DNA of 64,000 nucleotides from Agrostemma githago (taxonomy: Eukaryota > Streptophyta > Magnoliopsida > Caryophyllales > Caryophyllaceae): the NCBI GenBank assembly GCA_958450325.1, contig OY288244.1, positions 29,428,424 through 29,492,423 on the forward strand. The letters run 5' to 3'. Both the position numbers and the translations under genes were made by a program. Position 1 is the stretch's first letter; each line of letters opens with the position of its first letter. Shown here piece by piece: positions 35,262 to 46,000 of the stretch. The notes beneath the pieces are model-generated. The model was not told the origin of the DNA, ran no database searches, and saw only the letters and a list, made by a program, of their open reading frames with translations.

Positions 35262-35963
35262 TGATGAGGGTCGAAGAGCCTACGTCGGGCCACCTGCCTA
35301 GCAGGCCCCATGAAGACCCCGTCCAAGGAACCAAGGAGCCCGCCCAGCAGGCCGTTGGGATAAGATACCAGGATTCCCCCAGTAAAGCAAAACTACAAGG
35401 AAGCCGCCTGCCCGGTAGGGTAAGGCAACTGGCTGTGAGGAGCGTGCAGGCACTACCTGCTCGCCTGCCTCCAAGCGACCTTCTCCCTGAGCAGGGCCGG
35501 GGCCCCAGAAGCCCCCTCTGTCATCTTGCCTACAGGTAAGAGAGAACGAGTGGATGGGGAAAAACCACGTGTCAATTTCCCATCCACTCATTCTTTCTCT
35601 CTCCACTCCTCTTTTCCTCTCTCTTGTGGGAAGGTATAAATACTCTTCCATTTCCCACATGAGAGGGGTTGGATTTTCTCTCTCTAGACTCTCACTCCTA
35701 AAAACGCCACCTAGTTCCTCACGAGCTAGGTTCATCAAGGCATTTCACGGACTAACTTAGGCATCAGAGAGGGTTCCCTCGGACAACCTCCGAGGCCCTG
35801 TGCGTTCATTGTCCAGGGAGCAAGCCAACTCCGCCGGGGAGGTCCGATCAAGGGAGAGAGACAAAGGAGAGGTTTAAGGAAATCAGGCGATCAGTTATCT
35901 ACCAACAATCCGATTACACAACCCGGATCCAAAGCCGGGTTAATTGTTTCCGTGACCGGAACA
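35262..35963 (+). repeat. 3' LTR of element 4
   Basis: 702 bp, differing from the 5' LTR at about seven positions. TATAAATA at 35635-35642. It is followed by ACA and then the target duplication ACAAT (35967-35971). Confidence 0.95.
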
Positions 35964-35971
35964 ACAACAAT

Positions 35972-37047
35972 TCTTCCAACATCTTCTTTCTAAGGCACAC
36001 TCTAAATATTTGATATCGATCTTATAATCGAGCATGGAATATGGCGAGTATCGAGAGATTCAGGTCGACTATAAATCCCATTGTATTTCTATGCGACCTA
36101 GCAAATCGTTTATTTTCGAACGCAAAAGCAATTTTCAAAAGCGAAATCGAAACGAACCTTGGTTCGTACAGGTACCACTCGACCGAGTGTCTAGGCCACT
36201 CGATCGAGTGGCCCCCCCAAAAATCGGGCAAAACCCTATCTTTCGAGACCACTCGGCCGAATCCCTCAATGACTCGATCGAGTGGCTCCTGGTTCGTCAA
36301 AACCATGAGTCTTTCAACATTCTTAAGTCCCGATAAAATGTTTTTAGTGACTTCCGTCATCACGTGTCAAGTCTATCACGCGATTCATCATTTCATAACC
36401 ATGCATTGCATTATATTTATGTCATTCTACATTATTCGCGAACCGTTATTATCGTCATCCTTGTTACTAACGAGTTTGTTTCTATTCTTGGCATTCTATT
36501 TCTATTATTCGTTTTATTGTACTAAAACGAACCTCGCATGTTAAACACAACTTTGACGTTACTTTTAGATGCATTAAATCGACTTAGCAACCCATTCAAT
36601 TATTCGCATGTTTAGGCAAAACACTGTTTGCATATCTTTTTTCATCTTATTACTAACACGCGTATTAAAACATCAAACGATATCTTAGTAGAGGCCGCTA
36701 ATGTGAACTTCCCAACACGTACCCTCACCCCTTACTCAAAACCATTGTTTCCGGATATCCGAATCCATTGGCACACGAGAGTCATTCAATACAAGGTATC
36801 CGATAATGTCGGTATCGGTATCAAATGCAAAGGGACGAGCCCATAAACTCTGACATCCGAATGGACCGTATTTTGTACACGGCCCACTAAGATATAGAGT
36901 GGGTTCGAATGGGCCCGAACTCCCACAAAGTTCGGTGGCGACTCCACTTCGATTTAAATTTCAATTCGACCCATCTCATATGGAGATTCATTCGCCTCAC
37001 CAAACCCGCGCGTGGCCGCGTCGGGGTGGACCTATGTCATGTCCACA
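35972..37047 (+). mobile_element. Solo LTR of a related Tat family, right part
   Basis: Continues the LTR broken at 23696. The segment with GATATCGAT...ATAATCGA aligns with the equivalent part of the element 1 LTR, and the end is the shared U5 block terminating CATGTCCACA, followed by CATGT (37048-37052). Palindromic ACTCGATCGAGT motifs recur at 36175-36290. The U5 block lacks the CGGGCGGGGTTGGG segment seen in the other LTRs. Confidence 0.85.
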
Positions 37048-37052
37048 CATGT

Positions 37053-37791
37053 AATAAAATGAATATCAATATAACAAAACTTTGCCAACTAAAACTGACA
37101 ACGTTGGCAACGAAAATATCATAACAATAATATAATTTTCAATAAAATTAATGCATAAATCTGACAGGGGTAGTCGTATCCCTAATCAAAGATACCCTAA
37201 GGTCCACTAACTAATGCAGATAGTGAAGTAGGGATCGAACCACAAGGAGACGGGACTCAAATACTTGTTCTAAGGTCTAGACTTAAGACTACAGGTCACA
37301 GTTTTCTGGTTGTTTAGTAGGCTGACAACTAACTGCTATAAGATAAATCAATAATAAAGAAGTCTAGGGTCTCAGGTTCACAATGAATATCAATCGGGTC
37401 AGTCAGTCAACTAACAGGTCAATAATCGAACTATCTAAGGTGTAGGTCCGGTTGGTACTACTACTAACTTTAGAACTACACTTAACCTGCGGTCGCTAGA
37501 ATTAAGGTAGTCTACCCAAAATATCGTGACCTAATTAGTTCTTAACCCGGTCGGTGAAAAGTCCTAATTGTGATACTAATTAATCAATCCTGGCCAGTAA
37601 TCAGTCAATCAGAATTAAAACAATATTCAAGCGATAGTTCATATGATCAGAGACAGGTCAATTTTCTACAACACAATTAATACCCATCGATCCCCTTAAA
37701 CCCTAGATTAAATTTAGCTACACATGACTATTGTAATTAAACTTAAAAATATGAATTGCAAATAAACATGGTGAATATAAATTGAATTAAC
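37053..37791. repeat. Unclassified dispersed repeat remnant
   Basis: No gene. Positions 37165-37260 (GTCGTATCCCTAATCAAAG; GATCGAACCACAAGGAGAC) match the complement of about 785-890. The rest is AT-rich. It ends at the insertion point of element 2 (flank CAACG at 37792-37796). Confidence 0.5.
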
Positions 37792-37796
37792 CAACG

Positions 37797-40289
37797 TGTG
37801 GACATGACGTAGGTCCACCCCGACGCGGCCACGCGCGGGTTTGGGTAGGCGAATGAATCTCGTGGTGAGATTGTTCTCGGGTTCGAAATTTAAGTCAAAA
37901 TGGAGTCGCCACCGAATTTTGTGGTTATTCGGAACCATACGAGCCCACTCTATGTCGTCATGGGTTATTCACAAAGTAAGCCCACTTCGATTTCAGAGTT
38001 CATTGGGCTCGTCTCTTTGCATTGCGATACCTATACCATCTACACCGGTATCGTGTAAAGAATGACTCTCGTGCGCCAAGGGTTTCGGACATCCGGAAAC
38101 CAAAGGTTCTGAGTAAGGGGTGAGGGTACGTGTTGGGAAGCCCACTAAGGACACCCAACCCCGCCCGCACATGGCGGCCTCTACTAAGACACCGTTCGTG
38201 TTCGTGTACACGCGCTAGTAAAATGATAAAATGATATGCAAACAGCGTTTTCGGGCTAAGCATGCGAGTTGTTGATTAACTACGTCATTTAATGCATCTT
38301 GATTCACGTCAAAGTGATTTAGCATGTGATGTTCATTTAAAGCGATAAATGGCAAACATCAAGAATAGAAAACTCGTAAATAAATTACAAATTACACGGG
38401 CGGAATACAACCCGGAATTCACAATACAACGAGCAATAAAATAGAATAATTGAATTAAATAAGAAGAGCGATAAATAAATACACGACTCGACAAAGACCC
38501 GTATATAATAAATACTCACTAGATCGTGAATTAGCTAGACGGACCAACCTTAATTAATTACGCATTATATTGCATATTAATCAAAGGACGGAGGTTCGAG
38601 ACCTAGGCGTGATTCTAACCTGATCCCGAACCTCGATGTCTTGTCCCGACTTATCACCTCGAGAAATGAAGTCTAAATTAATTATGTGTCGGACACGACT
38701 AAAGAGTCGTCGACATAAAAATTAATAGTGTGAGACCGTCGATCAAAGTCGTTTCTTTTAGTGTTGTGCATGAGGGTGAATTTTAGAAAAGATGGGTTCA
38801 CGTGATGGTCTTTACACGTGTTGACTAAAAAAGTCGTAAAGAGAAAACGAGTTTTAAAATATGGTCGTATGTCGCGAAGGTCGCATGTCAATGTAAGGAC
38901 CGAGTAGGGTAGAAAGTTGGAAGAAAAAAAAAAGGAAAAGTGGGTTCGGCCAAATAGGCCTGCCCGCGAGTCGCATGGCTGGTCGCGCGACTCGCATGCG
39001 GGTCTGGTCGGGTGCCTTTTTATTTGTCGAAAACTCGTCAGTTTTTATAATCACGTGCCAATACGGTTTTATTTACTCGGCTTATGTTTTTTATAGATTG
39101 AGGATTTTGAATTAGTGACGAAATAGTATCCCTCTACGTCACGACATCGAAACTAACCCTTTCGGATTATGTGATGTCGATTTTTGTGTCAACGGGTTTC
39201 GTACTAATTGAAATGGGATCGAGTGCGTTCAACTACGACCGATTGCAATCACGTCACGCCCTTGAGAACATTGGGGCGGAGCTCCTCGAAAGGGCTCCAC
39301 CTCCGTCGTTACTCGTAAAAGGATTAGACGGACTTTAGGCGATCGTCGTAGTCAAACGGATTCGAAACCGAGATACTAGTATTAATATATACGCGGTATT
39401 ATAGTGTTAGTAACGAGAAAATAAAGTTAGTATGCGAGAAATGAAATGTTAGTATGCGAGAAATAAAAATGTTAGCGATGTTAGTGTTAGTATTACGATA
39501 TTAGTATAATTATAATATAAATTACACAAAAACGTAAATAGAAACGAAGTATAAAGGATCAAGATGGGGTTTAGGACACCCTCAACATACATGCTTGGTA
39601 TAGGCCTCGGAAATAGACTCGTAAATGGCGACAGAACACCGGAGTATCGAGGATGAATGTGAGTTATGGTGTGTATATGTGTGTGTGTGTGTATGTCAGT
39701 TTGCTTGAGAGCAAAATGGCTCGATTTTTGTATGACTTTTGCTTAGGGTTGTAGTATGTGATGTTTAGGATGATTAGGGTAGAATTTTGTAGGGTAAGTG
39801 AGGTTTTTTAAGGCTTATGTTTCAGCTTTTCTTAGGTTTTTTAATGCTGAAAAAAGTCTCCAAATGATGAGGGTTAGAGAGGTATTTATAGAGTAGGGGT
39901 GTGATTAGGGTTAGTTTAGGAAAGGTTGACTTTTGACTTGATTTTTGCATTTTGAATTTCTGATTTGGGCGCAATTTCTAGAAGCTGAACTTGGCTGGTT
40001 TGTGTGACGGGTTCGTCCTTGACCGGGTTTTGACCCGGTCGCTAAAAGACGGGATTTATTTTTGGTGTCGGTTTTGGCCCAAATTAGTCTTATTTTGCTC
40101 GGAACGACCCACTGGGCCTGGATTTGAGGTCTGTTTTGTGAGATTATTACTCCGCTAAAAGTCCATGTCGGACATTATCGATTGCGAGCCCAAATCCGAT
40201 TATACCAAGTCACGTTTGCGTCCGATCATCATCGGGTGTTTGTCGGAGACTGCCATAGACACCTGGCAGTCAAAATGCGGGTGTCTACA
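37797..40289 (-). repeat. 3' LTR of element 2
   Basis: On the minus strand it begins TGTAGACACCCGCATTTTGA and ends CATGTCCACA (2493 bp). TATA box TATAAATA at 39883-39890 (minus). The U5 block (37797-38185) matches the other LTRs and contains the PBS-like GGTGGCGACTCC (37903-37914). A CpG cluster with GCGAGTCGCATG and CGCGCGACTCGC is at 38964-39002. A short GT microsatellite lies at 39670-39695. Confidence 0.92.
39883..39890 (-). promoter_or_regulatory. TATA box of element 2 LTR
   Basis: TATAAATA on the minus strand (context CTCTATAAATACCTC). Confidence 0.6.
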
Positions 40290-40302
40290 GAGCCCCCACT
40301 CT
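40290..40302 (-). promoter_or_regulatory. Polypurine tract of element 2
   Basis: AGAGTGGGGGCTC on the minus strand, adjacent to the LTR; identical to elements 1 and 3. Confidence 0.8.
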
Positions 40303-40889
40303 GACTGAGGCTTGAACAAGGCAAAAGTCAGAGTAGCTACCAGGCCAATCGAGGATTACGACCTGGCAGCCTTCCGGTCGGGTCGTTTATAGTCCAGTAG
40401 ACTTGCGTGAAGGGCTCGCCAGCCATAAGCAGAGGATTATACCTGTCTTGATGATGGTAGCTCCGTGGGAAGTCAAAATTGCCTTCGGGGATGTAGGTGT
40501 ACCTGTATGCCGACACATCCTGCCTTGGATGTAGCGTTTCGGAGGAATCACCGACTATGCTGGGGAGATAAAATAGCTCTGTGGAGACTTGCTTCTGAAG
40601 TCTGGAGTGTACCTGTATGCTGACACATAACAATTTGTATGTAACACATAGGCAAAATATTGACTCGCGCTGGGGAGAAAAGGTACTGAGATTTTGAAAA
40701 TGCCACGATTTTCGAAAAAGAATATTATCATAATTTTTGACACAGAAAATTTTTAAAAAATTTTTAGGAAAGCCCGGGACAACTTGATTCCTATTCTGGG
40801 TTTCTGGTTTGAATTCAGGCCTGCGCGCGCATGGGGCCCAGATTAGCTGAGGAGGCACAGCAGTTAGGGTTACTGGCGAGGTTTCCTAT
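40303..40889. other. Non-coding region between polypurine tract and antisense promoter (element 2)
   Basis: Corresponds to 18657-19222 in element 1 and 61185-61713 in element 3. No gene supported. Confidence 0.5.
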
Positions 40890-40897
40890 TATAAATA
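40890..40897 (+). promoter_or_regulatory. TATA box of the antisense gene in element 2
   Basis: TATAAATA in the context CCTATTATAAATATATG, 98 nt before the ATG at 40995. Confidence 0.65.
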
Positions 40898-40994
40898 TAT
40901 GTTTCCCTGCTTCAGCTTTTTGCATCCTAACTCAAATTCTCTTTTAAACTTCTTAAAATCTTTTAGACTTTCAAGAAAGTTAGAAACTTCTGTC

Positions 40995-41651
40995 ATGGGT
41001 ATCGACCATTTGACTGCCATGCTTCTTGCCTGGTCCCAATACTTTCGGGACGAGGAAAAGATTCGGCTGACCCAGATGGGGATTGTCAGTCTGTTTCCCT
41101 TCCAACGGCTGATAGTTGACCCACACTTCTTGGACGCCTGTCTGTCGTTTTGGGATACTACCCATCACGTCTTCGCGTTCCCACGGGGAGAGATATGCCC
41201 TCTTCCCGAGGAAGTCGCAGCCATAGGAGATTGGGGCCTAGCTGTTCAGCCTGCCATTCCCTCGTTCTACCCGGACCCGAGGAGGAGGCTAAGGGAATTC
41301 TTGGGTCTGTCTCATGCCGAGACAGATCGGATGGTGCAGGGAGATACCGTTTCCTTATTCGACCTTGCCGACAAGTTCATGAACAGCCGGGATGTGAGGG
41401 CCACCCCTACTCACAGGCGTAGGGCGTTCGCTTTTTGCATGCTGCACTGTTACGTTTTTGAAGGGCTGATGGACCTTGACTCATGCAGGGGTCAAATTAG
41501 GTTAATTGGAGTGGTTGACCAGATGGAGACTGGTCATAGCCCTGCCTGGCTAGCCACTGGGGAGATTATCATGGGTCTAGATGCTAGGCGACTCGACCCG
41601 ACCCGACCACTGACGGGGAGTACCCGTATCCTGCAGGTATACATCTCGCGC

Positions 41652-41688
<37 letters not shown>

Positions 41689-42667
41689 GCTTCGCGGGAT
41701 CCTTGTAGGTTATTTGGCGAACTCTTACAAATTCGCGTTCTCTTTTCAGATATGGCTGTCGGAGCGGCTATCAATCATAGAGCCCCCTCCGAGTATTCCC
41801 AACTATCGGAGCGGTCAGCTTAGCTCCAGAAGGCGGCGGATAAGCTCGAGTCATCTAATAAACCGAGCTTACTGGGATGAGGAGCTGGTGTTCCACGGGG
41901 GTCCCTTTATAAGGTGGACTGTCGCTTGGTGGTTTCTTTCTAGGCTGACGGGGCTGGCTAAGAGAGACCAAGCTCGCTATTTGGTGATTCTGTCCCTTGA
42001 CTGGACAATTCACATTTATCCGGACCGCATCCTGAGGCAGTTCGGTTCGTCTCAGCGCATTCCTGAGACTGAAGCCATCATCAGCGTCTCGCTCCAACTG
42101 ACGGACGCTATGTGCGACACCTGGTTGCAAAGATGGTTCACTCGTCCCACATGGACTATACCCAGCCCTTGCCAATCCGCTTGGGTTTCAAGGGCTTACC
42201 AGAAATGGACTTCTGAAGAGTCCGAGGAAGCTCACAAGGCCTTAAAGCTTGATGAGGCCTTTGAACTAGTTCGCCGTGAGACGGCGAAAGATAACAGGGA
42301 TCTCTTCGTTGGGGGAGATATTCCTGAAGCTGCGGCCCGGGAAGAACCGGGTCTTAAGTCACAAACTAAGACTCGATCTAAGGAGGTCGGTTCTAGCAGC
42401 AAACGGGGGCGGCCAAGCCCCCAGACGGATTTGGAGAGACGCCTCGGGCCTAGGCTGGCGGCCCGGGACCGACTGGTTCCGCGCGATCGGCTTCCCGCGA
42501 CCGTGAGGGCCCGACTTGGGCCTATCGAGGTGATGGAGGATTCGGGCTCAAGCGGGCGAGCCCGAGCCAGAGAGGTTCCCGTGGTGATTCGGGAACGCTC
42601 CCCTCCGCGTCGTCGGCAATGGACGGCTAGGGAGGCCAAGGACAAGGGGAAGGGCAAGATGCCCTGA
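40995..42667 (+). CDS. Antisense (to pol) two-exon gene, plant-mobile-domain-like protein, intact in element 2
   Basis: Exon 1 40995-41636 (642 nt, 214 codons), intron 41637-41749 (113 nt; GT at CTGCAG/GTATAC, AG at TTTTCAG, with a run of more than 30 T), exon 2 41750-42667. Both exons are open and in frame, giving 519 residues. Landmarks: MGIDHLTAML start; HHVFAFPRGEICPLPEEVAA near residue 60; RRRAFAFCMLHCYVFEG near 145; WWFLSRLTGL and YPDRILRQFGSSQRIPE in exon 2; a basic C-tail with DRLVPRDRLP and KDKGKGKMP. This resembles the plant mobile domain (PMD/DUF7745-like) superfamily of plant transposons. It is the only copy of the three with both exons and splice sites apparently intact. The function is unknown; candidates are chromatin or silencing interference, by analogy only. 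Confidence 0.8.
41654..41687 (+). repeat. Poly-T tract inside the intron
   Basis: An uninterrupted run of over 30 T lies shortly after the splice donor. Its exact length is likely to vary between individuals or be affected by sequencing. Confidence 0.8.
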
Positions 42668-42843
42668 ATGCCGAGTCCTTCAGCTTTATTACTATTTAAG
42701 TATTATTACTATTTTTGGTTGTGTGTTTTTTTTGTATTTTTGAATTCCTGCATTTTGTAATCTCCCGAGTTTATCGGGTTTTTTTTTTTAATTAATAAAG
42801 AAAGTTTATTATTAAACCGTTCCTGTCTTTTCTCGATTGCATT

Positions 42844-42877
42844 GGTTGTGCCCTTTTGAGGGGCTGCCTACGTATCC
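42844..42877. other. Conserved block between convergent genes (element 2)
   Basis: GGTTGTGCCCTTTTGAGGGG then CTGCCTACGTATCC is the complement of the block at 59195-59229. It is non-coding, within the 391-bp gap between the stop codons of the antisense gene and pol. Confidence 0.6.
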
Positions 42878-43058
42878 GCAATTAGCAGAATCAAACCAAA
42901 CGTAGTTCAGGCTTAGTAAAATTTGCAATCTCGAATTACACCAAGACTATTGGTTCAAGATGTTTTGTGACAGTAGAATAAATAATTCTAGCTCATTGAC
43001 TTGCTTTTTGTAAAAAAAAAAAAATTTGATAAATTTTGCTAATGACATTGAGAAATGG

Positions 43059-46000
43059 CTAAGGGTAGTAACGCTTCAACTGGTCCAGGTTGGTTGGGTT
43101 GACGAACTCATTCCCATCCAGGTCCGTCAGCGTCACTGCTCCCCCTGATAGTATTTTCGTTACTAGATATGGCCCAGCCCAGTTGGGTTTGAATTTTCCC
43201 CTTGGGTCAACCGGTAGTAAAGCTCGAATAGACTTAAGGACTAGATCTCCTTCCTTAATGTTTCTGGGCCTTACCCTCTTGTTGAAGGCCCGTTGGATCC
43301 TCTTCTGGTAGATTTGGATATTGTTGAGAGCGCGGGATCGTCGTTCGTCTAGTAGAACCAACGAGTCATACCGTGCTCGGACCCAGTCAGCTTCGGGTAC
43401 TTGACTTTCTAGCAGAATTCTGAGGGACGGTACTTCCAACTCGACGGGCTGGACTGCTTCCATCCCATAGGTTAGGTAATATGGCGTTGCCCCGGTTGCG
43501 GTGCGAATTGACGTCCGGTACCCCCATAGGGCAAAAGGTATTTTGTCGGGCCAATCCCGGTAATTATCAGCCATCTTTTTGAGTATGGTGACAATTGTTT
43601 TATTGGCTGCTTCCACTGCTCCATTCGTTTGGGGACGGTAAGGCGAGGACGTGTGCCTTTGAATTTTATATTTAGTCAGCAAGGCTGCGGTCTCAGCTTG
43701 AAAATGAGTCCCGTGATCACTGATAAATTCATGCGGGATCCCATACCGGCATATTATCTTGTTCTGGATGAACTTGGCAACATGTTTAGCATTGAGGATG
43801 CGATATGATTCAGCTTCGACCCATTTGGTGAAATAGTCGATAGCTACTAAAATAAAACAGTGCCCACCAGTACCAGAGGGGTTTATTTTCCCGATTATGT
43901 CGATACCCCATGTTGAGAACGGCCAGGGTGACGTCATAGTATAGAGCAAAGATGACGGCATATGTTGCACATTGCCGAAGATTTGACAGTTATGACAATG
44001 TTTGACATATGACTGGCAGTCGGCTTCCATAGTGTTCCAGTAATAACCGAGCCTCATGATTTTTCGGACCAACATGTGAGCATTCATATGTGGACCGTTT
44101 TCACCATCATGTACTTCGGCCATGACCTTCTCAGCCTTATATTTATCAACACAAAGGAGAAGAGCCCCTTGTGCCGTCTTTTTGTACAGTTGTCCGTCGT
44201 CAGTACGGATGAACTGGGTGGCTAGCCTTCGTAAGGCTTTCTTGGCTCGACCTTCCGTCCCGGGAGAATACTCTCCGTTTGTCAGGTACTTTAACACAGC
44301 CTGGTACCATGGTTCGGGATCAGTTATCTCAATGTCTTCAATATCGTGAACATATGCCGGCTCGGACCGTCTTTCGACGCAAATCGGCATACTGGTCACG
44401 TGGTCGGGAATATTTAACAGAGATGCCAATTTCGAAAGTGCATCTGCAAACTGATTCTCTTCCCGAGGTAGGTATATGTATTCTACCTTCCGGAATTGTT
44501 TCTCGAGATCCCTTACTCGTGCCTGGTAGGCCACGAGATTAGCATTCCGAGTTTTCCATTTTTGCAGGGCTTGGTTAATGACCAAGGATGAGTCACCATG
44601 TACCCGGAGATTTGTGATCCCCAGATTGGCGGCGGCTTGTAGCCCGTAAATGCATGCTTCGTATTCTGCTGCATTATTGGTAACATCGAAGTCCAGTTTG
44701 ATGGAGACGGGAGTATGCTCCCCTCTTGGTGAGATCAGGAGTATCCCGACTCCAAACCCTCGAAAATTAGATGCTCCATCGAAGTATAAATCCCACGTTT
44801 CGGTGTCGGTATGGAAAATATCTTCGTCTGGAAAGGACCAGGTGTCGGTATGTCCTTCTTCGGTTACCGGGCTGTCAGCGAGGAATTCAGCTACCACCCG
44901 TCCCTTAATGGCCTTTAATGGCACGAATTTTAGGTCGAATTCTGCCAACATTAGAGTCCATCTAGAAATTCGGCCATTGAGGATTGGTTTTTCGAAGAGA
45001 TATTTGATGGGGTCCATCTTGGATAGGACATGGACCTCGTAGCTAAGCATATAGTGCCGGAGCTTCTTAGTGGCCCAGACTAAAGCCAAACACGTCTTTT
45101 CGAGCATGGTATATTTTCACTCATACTCTAAAAACTTCTTGCTGATGTAATAGATGGCTCTTTCTTCGGAGTTAACTGTCTGAGCCAGCATAGCCCCCAT
45201 GGCTGTCTCGGTCGTTGTTAGGTATAACGACAAAGGCAAACCGGGCTGAGGCGGCATTAAGACTGGCGGAGCAGACAGAATTTCCTTGATTTTGTCGAAA
45301 GCAACTTGGCACTTGTCGTCCCACAATATTCGTTCCCCTATTTTCAGTTTTTTGAAAATTGGTTCACATACCATGGTTAGTTGGGAAATGAACCGACTAA
45401 CATACTGGACTTTCCCGAGAAATCCCCTTATTTCCTTTTTCGGTTTTAGGAGCTTGCATCTCGGTAATGGCTTTGATTTTAGCTGGGTCGACCTCGATAC
45501 CTCGTTGGCTAACGATATGACCCAGTAATTTGCCTGACGTTACCCCGAAACTGCACTTTTGAGGGTTTAGCCTCATGTTGTATTTGCGCAATCGGGTGAA
45601 GAATTTTCTTAGGGCGGTGATGTGACCGTCCCGTTCTTTGGATTTGACGATCATGTCGTCCACATAAACTTCTACCTCTTTATGCATCATGTCGTGTAAT
45701 AAAGTGGTAGCGGTCCTTTGGTATGTGGCCCCGGCATTAATGAGACCGAATGGCATGACGGTATAGCAGTAAGTACCCCAAGGTGTGGTGAAGGTGGTCT
45801 TACTCATATCTTCTTCTGCCATCTTGATTTGATTATATCCGGCATACCCGTCCATGAATGATAGAAGGGCATGATCGGCCGTGTTATCTACCAGTATATC
45901 GATGTGTGGTAACGGAAAATCATCCTTCGGGCTTGCTTTGTTAAGATCCCGAAAATCTACGCATACCCGCACCTTACCGTCCTTTTTGGAACCGGTACGA

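Larger units (their letters stand above)
23697..35963 (+). mobile_element. Element 4: Tat-type Ty3/gypsy retrotransposon of a second family, 12.3 kb
   Basis: 702-bp LTRs (23697-24398 and 35262-35963) begin TGATGAGGGTCGAAGAGCC and end CCGGAACA. The target duplication is ACAAT (23692-23696; 35967-35971 after an extra ACA trinucleotide). Order: LTR, PBS, gag-pol, tandem repeats, two antisense coding units, LTR. Counting by eye, the two LTRs differ at about seven sites (1 %). It sits inside the solo LTR, so it is younger than that insertion. Gag-pol carries two stops and two frameshifts. Confidence 0.95.

Noticed and set aside
39670..39695. GT microsatellite and ACAC runs in LTRs as functional signals
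   Set aside because: Short simple repeats without conserved length or position.
37797..40289. LTR of element 2 as a solo LTR
   Set aside because: It is directly joined to a polypurine tract and to the internal region of a minus-strand element.
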